Positions 27,701 to 38,900 of a stretch of DNA of 49,394 bases are shown here, piece after piece. The first letter of the stretch is position 1; each line of letters opens with the position of its first letter. Location: assembly GCA_947623465.1 (NCBI GenBank), contig CANQGU010000012.1, positions 1-49,394 on the forward strand, given 5' to 3'. This stretch comes from an uncultured Clostridia bacterium. Lineage in GTDB: Bacteria; Bacillota; Clostridia; TANB77; CAG-508. The notes under the pieces were generated by a model that was not told the origin of the DNA, made no database searches, and saw nothing but the letters and a program-made list of their open reading frames with translations. Made by a program: the position numbers and the translations under genes.

Positions 27701-30631
27701 TTTCCATTTTCGTCCCAACTATCTGCATTTCCGTCTCCGTCTGTATCCCAACTATCGTCTTTTCCATCTCCATTTGTATCCCAAGTGTCTGGTTTTCCAT
27801 CTCCATTGGTATCTTTTCCGCCGTTTTTATCACGTCCATTTAAATCTGGATTCTTACTTGCATTTTCATCGTCATCTAACTGTCCATCTCCGTCTGTATC
27901 AAAGCTATCTGCTTTTTCATCTCCGTCTGTATCCCATGCTGTTTCTTTCTTACCACTATCGTCATACCATGTATCTACTTTTCCGTCTCCATCTGTGTCT
28001 TTTCCATTTCCTTTTCCACTTTGCTCACCATTTTTCCATTCACTATTTGGATCTTTTGGATCTTTCCATTCATCTGCATTATTGTCATCATTTGTGTCTC
28101 TTGCATCTGGAAGACCATCTCCATTTGTATCCCATTGTTTATTTCCTTCCCCATCTTCATTTTTCCAATCACTATCAGGGACACTTGGATCTTTCCATAC
28201 ATCTGCTTTTCCATCTGGTGGTTGTGATGTATCTTTTGCTACTTCATTACCTTTTTCATCTACCCATGTATCTGGAATTCCATCTCCGTTTTTGTCTAAT
28301 GGTTTAGGATATTTTTCTGGTTCATTTGGATCTGGAAATTTACCTGTTTCTGGATCTACAAATTTGTCCGCTTTTCCATCTCCATCTGTGTCTTTTGCAA
28401 CTTCATTTCCTTTTTCGTCTACCCATGTATCTGGTTTTCCATCTCCATTGGTATCTTTTGCTTTTGGATATTTTTCTGGTTCTTCTTCGTCTGGATATTT
28501 TCCTGTTTCTGGATCTACCCATTTATCTGCGTTTCCATCTCCATCTGTATCTTTTGCAACTTCATTTCCTTTTTCGTCATACCATGTATCTGGCAAACCA
28601 TCTTTATCTGTGTCTTTTGGTCTAGGACTTTTTTCTGTTCCATCTGTCCATTTTCCATCTGGGTTTAACCAATGGTCTGCATTTCCGTCATCATCTTCAT
28701 CTTTTGCATCTGGAAGACCGTCTCCATCTGTATCCCATTGTTTGTGTCCATTTTCATCTTTATCTGTCCACTCATTATCTTCTTCGTTAAACCATTTGTC
28801 TGCTTTTCCGATCTTTTGGGTCACTTATATCTATTGCTTTGTCTTCTCCTGTTTCTGGGTCTACCCATCTATCTGGTTTTCCATCTCCATTTGTGTCTTG
28901 TGGTTTTAGATCTTTATTACTTCCTTCTGTCCATTCTCCTGTTTTTGGATCTAACCATTTGTCTGCATTTCCGTCTCCATCTGTGTCTTTTGCGTCATCT
29001 TTTCCATCTCCATCTGTATCCCATGTGTCTACTACACCATCTCCATCTGTGTCTCTTCCTCCGTTTTTATCACGTCCGTTGTTATTTTGTTCAGGATGTT
29101 TAGTTGCATTTTCGTCGTCGTCTAATTCTCCATTTCCATTTTTATCCCAACTATCTGCATTTCCATCTTTATTTGTATCCCATGCATCTAACTTTCCATC
29201 TCCGTCTGTATCCCATGCGTCTATTTTTCCATCTTTATCTGTATCTTGTCCATTTGTATTATTTCCTCCTGCTGTTCCTGGGATGATTGGTGTTTTTACT
29301 GTTATTATTTTTACTCCTTTATTTCCTGCTATATCTGTTATTTCTACTTTTATGTTATATAATGTGTTTTGTTTTAAATCTGTAAATGTGTAGTCATCTT
29401 CTGTTCTTGTTCCTCCACCTTTTTCTTGTTCTGCATTTATTACTTTCTTTGTTGTTTCAACATATTCTGATTCTGATGCATTCTTTAATTTTATATAATA
29501 TTTAAATTCTACTTCATTAGGCAATCCTGCTTCTAAGTCTCTTACTGTTACATGTGTTTTTATTTCACTTGTTGTTGCATCTGTTTTTGCTAATACTATT
29601 ATTGGTGCTTTTTTGTCTGTTATTGTTATTGTTGCTGCTTCTCCATAGTTTGTTCCATCCCATAGTCTTGCATATACTACATCATTTAATTTTAGGTTTT
29701 CTATTGTTCCACCTGTTCCTTTTTCTATGTAATCTTGTTCATCAGGTTGTTTTCCTATGTTATATCTTATTTGATATTCTGTTGTTTCATTTCTTTTGTT
29801 TACATCTATACTTGCTCTATGTGTCTTTTCATTCCATTTTAAGTTTGCAAATTCTATTCCTTCTTTTTCGTCTGTTCCTCTTGGCATTTCTTTTGTTTCT
29901 ATACTTTTTTCTTCTGTTGTTGTTCCCCTATCATTTGTTGTTTCTATTTTTATATCATATACTGTTTTTTGTGTTAATTCTTGTATTGTCCAGATCTTTT
30001 GAGCCACTTCTGGATCTCCTGTTACTTCTTCTATATCATCTATTTCTTTATATTCATCTTCTTTATTTTCTTTATAAAAACATTTTATTGTTGTTTCCTT
30101 TTCCCTTGTATTTACTTTTACATTTACCGTTATGCTGTTTGTTGTTGATTTTAAATCAAATAAAGTGATTTTTGGTGGTAACTCGTCTTTTTTTCCCTCT
30201 ACATTTGTTACTGTATCTCCTGGATTATCAAAATCTGGTTTTATTTCTGCACTATATCCACTATCTGTTTCTACGTCATAACTTCCATCATCATTTTGTG
30301 TATGGCTTTTTACTTTTCCTTCTTTTTCTAATCTTTCTACAAAGTCATTTATTTCTATATCTGTTGTTTCTTTTTCTAGCACGTATTCTGATAGTTTTAA
30401 GTCTAATTCTTTTTGTTCTTCTGCTTGTTCTACTTGTGCTTTTGCTTCATGACTTTTTTGTATTATTCCATCTTCTCCTACCATCATTACGATTGGTATT
30501 CCTGTTAGTAGCAATAATACTATTATTGTTACTATTAATGATATTAGAGTGATTCCTCTTTTGTTTTTTGCCTTTGCTGTTTTTGTTTTAATTTTTGCTT
30601 TAAGTTTTTCTTTGTTTTCTTTTGGTTTCAT
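21729..30631 (-). CDS. giant surface protein 1, frame restored at five CGGA sites
   Basis: About 2,965 residues. Order: prepilin-like leader and membrane helix (KNKRGITLISLIVTIIVLLL, about 23-42); short coiled coil; FN3/Ig-like modules to about 455; thrombospondin type 3-like Asp/Gly calcium repeats to about 1,180; many FN3-like modules (TNSI-x-V, YNIKVEV) to about 2,690; and a C-terminal YRIFDVDAYGIYLI domain related to that of giant protein 2. In-frame CGG codons at 28808, 22585, 22380, 22358 and 21910 each need one skipped C. The reading then runs to GVRPIILLEEDVELEK and a stop at 21729, homologous to the paralog's GIRPIICLKSNVVLEK. 8,903 nt minus 5 is divisible by three. Without the shifts it is four or five fragments. 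The likely role is extracellular adhesion or structure. Confidence 0.82.
27120..29265 (-). repeat. thrombospondin type 3-like calcium repeats of giant protein 1
   Basis: About 715 residues of 12-13-residue units of the form DTDGDGKPDTWVD with interspersed DPETGEW linkers. Asp at spaced positions plus Gly fits a calcium-binding array. The low-complexity DNA makes long antisense open frames, which are not genes. Confidence 0.85.
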
Positions 30632-30749
30632 TATTTCTTTTTCCTCCTTCTTTTTTTATTTAATCTAGTTGAATTTAATTATTATAAATTTAATTTTTTA
30701 ATGATTAATTCAACTAGACCCAAAATAGTAATTTTTTCCTATTGAACGC

Positions 30750-30796
30750 AAAAAAGAAACCCAAACTATAAACCTATGTTTATAGTCTAAGTTTCT
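30750..30796 (-). terminator. second leader terminator upstream of giant gene 1
   Basis: Long hairpin, AGAAAC and ACTATAAAC arms pairing with GTTTATAGT and GTTTCT around an internal mismatch, followed on the minus strand by a T-tract. It lies about 120 nt before the giant gene start, inside its leader. Confidence 0.75.
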
Positions 30797-30815
30797 TATA
30801 ATTTTTGCTATGCTT

Positions 30816-30844
30816 AAAAAAACTGTCTCTCTTAGAGTTACAGT
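30816..30844 (-). terminator. first leader hairpin with T-tract upstream of giant gene 1
   Basis: ACTGT-AA-CTCT-AAG-AGAG-ACAGT (minus strand) followed by seven T. Two terminator-like hairpins in tandem suggest attenuation of giant gene 1. Confidence 0.6.
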
Positions 30845-30855
30845 ATTTCTATTTA

Positions 30856-30918
30856 CTAAATATGCTTGTGTGTGTGTGTGTGTGTGTGTAGAGCCTCAAG
30901 GGTTACAGGGTTTTTCAT
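30856..30918 (-). other. leader open frame encoding a His-Thr repeat
   Basis: ATG 30918 follows a weak AAGTGAG. The 20-codon frame reads MKNPVTLEALHTHTHTHKHI and stops at 30856; its (His-Thr) part is the AC dinucleotide tract. Another frame after the tract is open for about 50 codons, so a change of tract length would fuse the two. Confidence 0.35.
30867..30889. repeat. (TG)11 dinucleotide microsatellite
   Basis: Eleven uninterrupted TG units (AC on the transcribed minus strand) in the leader of giant gene 1, between its promoter and the two leader hairpins. Confidence 0.95.
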
Positions 30919-30963
30919 ATTTTTTTACTCACTTTCTTACTAATTTTTTTGTCTTCAATTTTT

Positions 30964-30992
30964 AATATAGCACAAATTATTTTTTTATGCAA
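30964..30992 (-). promoter_or_regulatory. probable promoter of giant gene 1 leader
   Basis: TTGCAT, 17-nt spacer, TATATT on the minus strand, giving a leader of about 325 nt that holds the microsatellite, a short frame and two hairpins. Confidence 0.55.
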
Positions 30993-31053
30993 TATTTAAA
31001 TACAAAAAAAATTTAAAAAAATTTTCCAATTTTTTTTGATTAATTAATTTTTT

Positions 31054-31093
31054 AGTAAAAAATAACTCTCAACCTTTATTATTGCTTGAGAGT
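31054..31093 (-). terminator. terminator after the Rpn gene
   Basis: ACTCTCAAGC/GGTTGAGAGT stem (one mismatch) followed on the minus strand by TTATTTTTT, 12 bp after the restored stop at 31105. Confidence 0.75.
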
Positions 31094-31104
31094 CATTTTA
31101 TTTT

Positions 31105-32068
31105 TTAATTAGTTTTTAATTTTTCTATTTCTTCTTTTGTTAATTCAGTTATTTCTACTATCTCCTCTACACCCATACCTTTGTCTAATAGTTTTTTTGC
31201 TATTTCTATTTTATTTTTCTTTTCTCCGTTTTTTTATTCCGTTCTTTTTCTCCGTTCTTTTATTCCGTTCTTTTATTCCTTCTTCTTTTGCAGCTGACAT
31301 ATCCCAATTATACAGTATTTGTGCTCTTCTTCTCGATTCATACAATTCCCACTCTTTTGGATCCATACTCATTTCGTCTATTACTTCTATTGCTTTTTCT
31401 ATTTCTTCGTGTTTTTCTTTTGCCATCTTTATCTTTTCCTCCCTTCCAGCAATTAGCCAAAGCCATTGATTTAATAAGCTTTCACTTCTTGGATTTCTTG
31501 CTATAAATTTTGGTATTTCTACAAATATCATTTCTAGTTTGTCTGTTACTTTTTCTTGTTCTTTTTCATATCCCATATTTATATAAGTTTCTTTGTCATA
31601 TGTTTCAAATTTCATATGTGCTGTATGAAAATAGCTATTTCTTTCTATTATATTTTCACATAATAGTGCTATTGTTATTGTCTTTTTTAATTTGTAATAA
31701 TCTTCTCCTTTTTTGGCTTCATTTGCTGCTGTTGTTACTAAATAAAACTCATTTCTATCTATAAATGTGTTCATATTAGATACCTGCATTTCAACATCAA
31801 TTATAGTATTTTCGTTTATTTCCGCTTTTATATCTAATACCCCTGCTTTGCTATCTTTTAACTCTCTTGGTATTTCTGGGTTTTTTATTTCTATTTTGTT
31901 TATTTCTATTTTTAGTATTGCCTCTAATATACTTTTTAATAGCCCTTTATTTTCTTCTTTTGAAAATACTCTTTTAAATACTATGTCTGAGCTTAACGGT
32001 AATTTTTTTACTTCTTTATTTAATGTATCTTTTGCTTTATTACTATTGTTTGTTTTTTCTTTGTTCAT
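31105..32068 (-). CDS. Rpn family PD-(D/E)XK nuclease/transposase, frame restored at four CGGA sites
   Basis: About 319 residues. The N-terminal PD-(D/E)XK domain of Rpn/PDDEXK_2 proteins begins LPLSSDIVFKRVFSKEENKG; VLDIKAEINENTIIDVEMQV carries the Asp...Glu-x-Gln core. Family members are linked to recombination and DNA cleavage. In frame 0 the tail degrades into basic sequence and stops at 31211. Skipping C at in-frame CGGs 31265, 31252, 31239 and 31226 instead gives GIKE-GIKE-GEKE-GIKK-G, then EIAKKLLDKGMGVEEIVEIT and a stop at 31105, the normal family tail. Each CGG is in frame only after the previous shift. 964 nt minus 4 is divisible by three. ATG 32068 follows GGAAAGG. Confidence 0.88.
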
Positions 32069-32082
32069 TTGATTCCTTTCCA

Positions 32083-32124
32083 TTATATCAGACTATTTTC
32101 ACTTCTTCAAGTAGTCTGATATAA
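32083..32124 (-). promoter_or_regulatory. promoter and palindromic operator of the Rpn gene
   Basis: A perfect 13-bp inverted repeat (TTATATCAGACTA at 32083-32095; TAGTCTGATATAA at 32112-32124) contains the -10 TATAAT. TTGAAG lies 17 nt upstream. The predicted start is only a few bases before the ribosome binding site. Confidence 0.6.
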
Positions 32125-32597
32125 CTTTTATTTGTATTTACAATAAATATTTTCTTTGCTATTTTTATTTTGGTTCTTTCTACCCTCCCTTCGTTAAATA
32201 ATATTTAAAGTTTTGACTTGCTGTTTTTAAAACTTTGATTAAATAATAAACTAAACTATAAGATTAAGCTAAATTTAAAAGTATAGCGTTTTTATTTTAA
32301 ATAGTTAAAATTTAATTGTTTTGTTTTAAGAATATAATTTTTGATGTTAAACTTTCTTTTTGATTTTTATCTAATTTTTTAGATTTTAAATAATTTTTTT
32401 GCTAAAATTAAATTGTTAATTTTTTAAATAAATTTAATAATATTAAAATTTACAAATTTTTTTCGCAATACAAAAATATTTATTGCATGTTTTTATTTAA
32501 TCATATTTTGTCTATTTTTGCAATAAATTTTGCGAATTTTTCCAAAATTTTCATTTCTAAAATTTTTCATTGCTATTAATATTAAAACAAATGTAAA
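32125..32597. other. A/T-rich intergenic stretch, nothing recognised
   Basis: About 470 bp of very A/T-rich sequence between the Rpn gene promoter and the terminator of the second ribbon-helix-helix gene. I see no credible frame, RNA fold or repeat family, only A/T palindromes expected by composition. Confidence 0.6.
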
Positions 32598-32637
32598 AAA
32601 ACAACTCTCAAGCTTTTTTGTTGCTTAAGAGCTGTTT
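32595..32637 (-). terminator. terminator after the second ribbon-helix-helix gene
   Basis: AACAGCTCTTAAGC pairs with GCTTGAGAGTTGTT apart from a mismatch, followed by a T-tract on the minus strand. It is homologous to the hairpin at 21480-21511. Confidence 0.75.
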
Positions 32638-32665
32638 TCTTTTATATTTTTATGTTATTACAAGA

Positions 32666-32824
32666 CTACATATTTTCTATTGCGTATTTTATCATACTGT
32701 TTACTATTGCATTAAATGAGCATCTATTTTCTTTTGCAAGCTTTTCTATTAATTTGCAATCTTGATCTTCTATTCTTACTGTTTTTGATATTTTATCTAA
32801 TTCTTTTGATACTTTAAATTTCAT
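32666..32824 (-). CDS. 52-residue ribbon-helix-helix protein, copy 2
   Basis: Protein identical to the copy at 21543-21701, with few nucleotide differences and the same AAGGTGATAAAA ribosome binding site. It starts 90 bp after the stop of giant surface protein 2. The repeat of the order giant gene > small regulator > hairpin at both loci shows that the whole cassette was duplicated. Confidence 0.75.
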   Translation of the reverse strand: MKFKVSKELDKISKTVRIEDQDCKLIEKLAKENRCSFNAIVNSMIKYAIENM

Positions 32825-32914
32825 TTTTATCACCTTCTCCATTTCACATTAAATAATATTGATTTATTTACCCATAAACTTGATTTTCAATATTATCAGT
32901 ATTTTGTTTTTATC

Positions 32915-35900
32915 TTACCATATCTTGTAATTTCCATCTTCTTGTTTTTCTAATACAACATTAGATTTTAAACAAATTATTGGACGTATTCCATATGTTT
33001 TACTATAATAATGTTCATTCGCATAACATTTTATACTTCCATCAAATTTCAAAAGCATCTGATCACCAGTACTACCGAAGTCATACGGCGTCGAAACTAT
33101 TAATGTATCAGCTCTACTTCTTTCCGATATAACAAATGCAGTGTCCGAACTATTAAACATACCACTTATATCAATTTTATAAGGTTCTGCCCCCGTATCA
33201 CTAACTCGATATCCCCATTCACTTGTAGCTTTTGCACTATAGTTCTTTTTATACTTTTTATTATATGCTTTAATTATTTGTTCTATTGTTGGACTTCCTA
33301 TTACATATTCTATTTGCTTATTTCCAGAACTATCTCCGGTATATTTTGTTGTCCATATACTCTTATCTAACAAATACGCAACTTCTCTCCAATGACTTCC
33401 CGAATTACTATAATTATTATTATAAAAGTAATCATTATTCAATTTCTTCATCATTTCATCTGTGATGTTTCCTGTACCGTTATAATAATCCTCACTAACA
33501 TAATTGAGATTTACGCTATAATCCTGACCGGAGCTAACCCATACCGTTCGACCTGATTTCGATTCAGGGCAATCTTTATTATGTACATAATTTTTTGCTA
33601 TCAGATATATATGATCGCTATCTACATCAAAAATTTGCCATCCATATTCTTCTTGTAAAGAAGATGTTGCAACTCCAGTTACTTCTTTTCCTATAATTGA
33701 ACCTTTACCAGTTTCATCCTCTCCTTTTACTTGATTCGCCAAGTCTGCCGCTGTTCCTATTTCAGCAGCTGGTGATACTATCTTGTAACTTCCATTTTCT
33801 TGTTTTTCCAATACAACATTAGATTTTAAACAAATTATTGGACGTATTCCATATGTTTTACTATAATAATGTTCATTCGCATAACATTTTATACTTCCAT
33901 CAAATTTCAAAAGCATCTGATCACCAGTACTACCGAAGTCATACGGCGTCGAAACTATTAATGTATCAGCTCTACTTCTTTCCGATATAACAAATGCAGT
34001 GTCCGAACTATTAAACATACCACTTATATCAATTTTATAAGGTTCTGCCCCCGTATCACTAACTCGATATCCCCATTCACTTGTAGCTTTTGCACTATAG
34101 TTCTTTTTATACTTTTTATTATATGCTTTAATTATTTGTTCTATTGTTGGACTTCCTATTACATATTCTATTTGCTTATTTCCAGAACTATCTCCGGTAT
34201 ATTTTGTTGTCCATATACTCTTATCTAACAAATACGCAACTTCTCTCCAATGACTTCCCGAATTACTATAATTATTATTATAAAAGTAATCATTATTCAA
34301 TTTCTTCATCATTTCATCTGTGATGTTTCCTGTACCGTTATAATAATCCTCACTAACATAATTGAGATTTACGCTATAATCCTGACCGGAGCTAACCCAT
34401 ACCGTTCGACCTGATTTCGATTCAGGGCAATCTTTATTATGTACATAATTTTTTGCTATCAGATATATATGATCGCTATCTACATCAAAAATTTGCCATC
34501 CATATTCTTCTTGTAAAGAAGATGTTGCAACTCCAGTTACTTCTTTTCCTATAATTGAGCTTTTACCAGTTTCATCCTGTCCATTTACTTGATTTGCTAA
34601 TTCTTTTGCTGTTTCTGCTTTTTTATTTATTGTTATCGGTCCTTTTTTCGTTTCTGTCTTATTTCCTACTGTATCTACCGATAATACATGTAAATAATAA
34701 CTTCCTGCACTTGGTGCGATTAAATTTATTTCTTCTGATTCATTGTTAAATTTTTCTGTATATGCTCCTGTATTATCTGTACCTAAATTTTCAGCTGTTG
34801 TATTATATACCCATTTACAATTTGCTATACTTAATCCTTTTCCTCCATTATTATCACTCTGTACTACTTTTGCTTTTATCGTTTCTCCAACCTTTGCTGT
34901 TTCTGGATTTAATGTAATTGTTGCTTGATTCGGATTACCCTTATCTATATTGGTAACAACTAACGTTTTTGTTTTTTCATTATTTGATGCATCTTTCGTC
35001 CTTGCTTTTATTGTACAATTATTCTCTATTGTAACTTGTTTTGAACTTTCTGAAACTTTATTCCATCCTCCATTATCTATTTGATATTCATTCGTTAAGC
35101 CTATTCCCGTTGTTGGGAAACTTATTGTTGCTGTTATACTTTTATTTGTTGCATTTGAATCTGATAGTTGTATTGTCGGTTCTGTTATAGCTCTTGTTGT
35201 GGCTCGAGCTATATCTGAGCTTACTACTCCATTTTTCAATGTATCATCCACTTGCGTTTTCACTTCATACTCTACACCAGATGATAATTTTCCTATTGAA
35301 ACATTATTATTATCTATAGGTATAGGTTTCCAATCACTCCAAATACTTTCTGTCGTTTTTTTGTATTGGTACTTCTTTGTTGACGTATCTATTCCAACAT
35401 TTGCATCTGATTGGTTAAATGTTAATGATAAAGTGTCTGTCGCTGTTGGAGTTAGTGTTGGTTTCGTCTCATTCGGTGCTGTATTATCTAACCAAAATGG
35501 CCCTGTTACTGTCCTTGTTACATTTTCCAAGCTATCCTTTGCCATCACTGCTAAATAATAATTTTGTCCTGTACCATTACTTATCGACGCTCTTCCACTC
35601 GCGTAGCTTTGATCATAGCTTTTATCATCTCCTGGTGCTGCAGGTTTTGTATCACCTGTTAACCATTTATATTTCCATGTACTATTATTAGCTGTAGCTA
35701 AACCTACTTCTTTTACTGTTACAGTTGTACTTTGTGATTTTTTATAAGTGTTACTGCTAGGTGTCCCAAATGATATTTCTGGTCCCGAATTATCTACTAT
35801 AAATGATGTTTCCTTTGCAGTTGGTGATACATTATTTCCTGCCTGATCTGTTAAACTTTGTGCTTGTACATAGATATTATATGTTCCTGTTCCACCATTT

Positions 35901-38900
35901 AATGTTACATCAGCTGAAGCACTTTTTGCTCCTACATTTGTCGTTATCGTAGTCTCATCAGAATATGTCGAAGGAGTAGCTGCGTCCTGCGACCATTGAT
36001 ATTTTACTTTATAACTTGTAGTTTGAAATCCTGATCCTTCATCTGTTATTGTTATTTTTGCTGTTTGAGTTTTTGCAACCGTTGTGTTTCCACTAGTTAC
36101 CGTTACTTGTGGTATTTTCGTATCCACTTGTGTTATCGTTATAGTTGATGGATTTTTTATTACATTTTTTAATCCATCTCTTACCCATACATTATAAGTT
36201 CCTTCCGGATATGTTTTAGTACTTGTCCATGATGTACCTTCACTTGCATTCCACTCATTTGAGTTTGTATCTGGTGCTATGTTTACACCTGAATTTGTTA
36301 TTGCATATGCTCCTATTCCACATCCACCATTATCTGATGCTGTTACCTTTATTTGTTTGTTTGTTTTTGACCATCCTGCTGGTAATTGTTCCACATTACT
36401 TATTGTAGGTGGTGCTGCATCTATATGTCCTATTATCACAGAATATCCTTTTTCTGATACGTTTTTAGCTTTATCCATTACCCAAGCATTATATGTTCCT
36501 GATGGATAATCTTTCTCAGACGTCCATGTTGGACTTTCACTTTTGTTCCATTCACTAGATGATGCATCCGGTGCAGTTGTTACATCAGATTTTGTTATAG
36601 CATATGCTGCTATTCCACTTACACCTGTATCATTTGCTGTTATTGTTATTTTTTTATTTGTTGTTGTCCATGTTTCTCCATTTTCTACTTTTGTTCCTGT
36701 TACAGTTGGTTTTTGTGTATCTATATGGTCTATTGTTAAAGTTGCTTGTCTTTCTAAATCTGAACCCTGATTCGTACTATCTATTGTACGAGCATATATT
36801 GTACAATTTTTATTTACATTAAATTGCTTGTCATATTTATTCCAATCTCCACTACTATCTATTTTATATTGATTTGTTAATCCTGTTCCTGTTGTTCGAT
36901 ATGTTATTGTTACTGTTACCTCTCCATTTGTATATCCTTGGTTTGATGTTGGTGATACTGAGATTTGTGGCTGTAATATATTTTGAGTGGTTATTTCTGC
37001 AATTGCTGAATCTATTCCATTTGTTGCTTTATCTTGTACATTTGTTTTTACTTGGTATTTTGAATTTAATTTCAATCCCGTTATTGTTGTTGATTTTCTT
37101 CCTGTACCATCAGTCCATTGTTTCCATTCGTTTTCTGTTTCTAATTTGTAATAATATTTTATTGTTGATTCGTTTATTCCAGAATTATTATCTGCTTGAT
37201 TAAATGTTACTGTTAATGAGTTCGTTGTCGGCAAAAGTGCTGGTTTTGCTGTGTCTGGATTCGCATTATCTATATAAAATGGTCCTGCAATTTTTGTTGC
37301 CGTATTTCCTAAGCTATCTTTCGCTATCGCTGCTATGTACCAATCACTTCCTGTTTTTTCACTTAACGTTACCGGTGTTTCACTTGTATATTGTGTTGTA
37401 TATAATTCACTGTTTTCATCTGGAGCCGAATTATTTTGTTGCCATACATATTTATATGAACTCGCATTAGAGCCTGCTTTACCAACTTCTTCTACTTTTA
37501 TAGTTGCCATTTGTGTTTTCGCCCAATTTTTATTTCCTTCTGCTGGACTTATACTTATTTTTGGAGGCAAATTATCTAATTCAAATGTTCCAACTGCTTC
37601 TGGTGAATCACTATTTCCTGCTTTATCTGTTAAATTTTGACCTTGTACATATAATTTATAGTTTCCTGTTCCTTCATTTAATTCTACAGTCGTAACCCCT
37701 TCTTTTGCTCCATCTTGTACTTCTATTGATGCTTCTTTTATTAATGCTGGTTTTGATTCGCTTAATGACCATTCATATTTTATTATATATTGTCCTGCTA
37801 CAAATCCAGAGTTTCCAGTATCTTTTATTGTTATTGTTGCTGTTTGTGATTTCTTTGGTTCAGCACTACTATCTACTGTTATTGTTGGCGCTGTCGTTTC
37901 GATATTATCTACAATAACTTTTACTCCTTCTGTAGATATATTGTCTGCTTTATCTTTTACCCATACATAATATTCTCCGTTATCATATGTGTCTGTACTC
38001 GTCCATTCACTAGCATCACTTTCATTCCAATCTCCTGAATCTTTATTAGGTTTACTATTTTCTGATGTTATTGCATACGCTGCTATTCCTGATTCATTAT
38101 CTGTTGCTGTTACTTTTATTCTCTTATTTTCATTTTTCCAATCAGTTGTTTCTTGTTGTGCTGAATTTACTTTTGGTGGTACATCTTCATCTATTGTTAT
38201 TGTTGCTGAATTACCATAATTTGTTCCGTCCCATAAGCTTGCATATACTGTTTGTTCTAGTTCTAGATTATCTATTTTTCCACTGCTATCAAATTCGTTA
38301 TCATAATCTTCTACTGTTAGTTTACTTCCTACCTTATATCTTATTTTATAACTTGTATTAGTATTTATCTTATTTACAGTTATGCTTGCTTTATGTGTTG
38401 TAGCATTCCATTCTATTTGTCCAAATGATAATCCATTTGATTGATCATTTGCATCTGGCATTGTTTCCGTTGTTCCTGTTGTTGTATTTTGTCCCATATT
38501 TGTTACTGCATCTTCTACTGTTACTTTTATGTCATAAGTTTTTGTTTGTCCTAATTTTTCATATGTATATGTATCTGTTGATGTTTTTATATCTGATCTT
38601 CTTGCTACCTTTTTTGTACCTGATAATCTATATTCTCCATCTGGCTGATTCTGTTCTTTTATATAATAGTTATAGGTTACTGGTTCTGGTAATCCTGATG
38701 CTTTATCTTCTACATTTGTCTCTACTGTTATTGAGTTTGTTGTTTCTTCTAATGTTTTTACAGTTACTATTGGTGCAACTTTATCTATTTTATTTACTTC
38801 GCCTTTTATTATTCCTCCTGTTTCGTCATTTTTTGTTGATTTTAGACGCGCATATATAGGACCATTTTCTTCTAAAGTTACTTTTGTACCTGTTTCCCAG

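Noticed and set aside
27257..28909. Long plus-strand open frame (550 codons) and others opposite the Asp/Gly repeats
   Set aside because: They are antisense shadows of the DTDGDG repeats, have biased Ser/Phe/Pro composition and lack ribosome binding sites.
30856..30918. Histidine biosynthesis attenuator
   Set aside because: The His codons come from the AC tract alternating with Thr, and no his gene follows.
10184..31267. Plain reassignment of CGG to another amino acid (as reported for some low-GC Firmicutes)
   Set aside because: A reassigned triplet keeps the frame. Here each in-frame CGG is followed by loss of homology and a stop unless one base is skipped.
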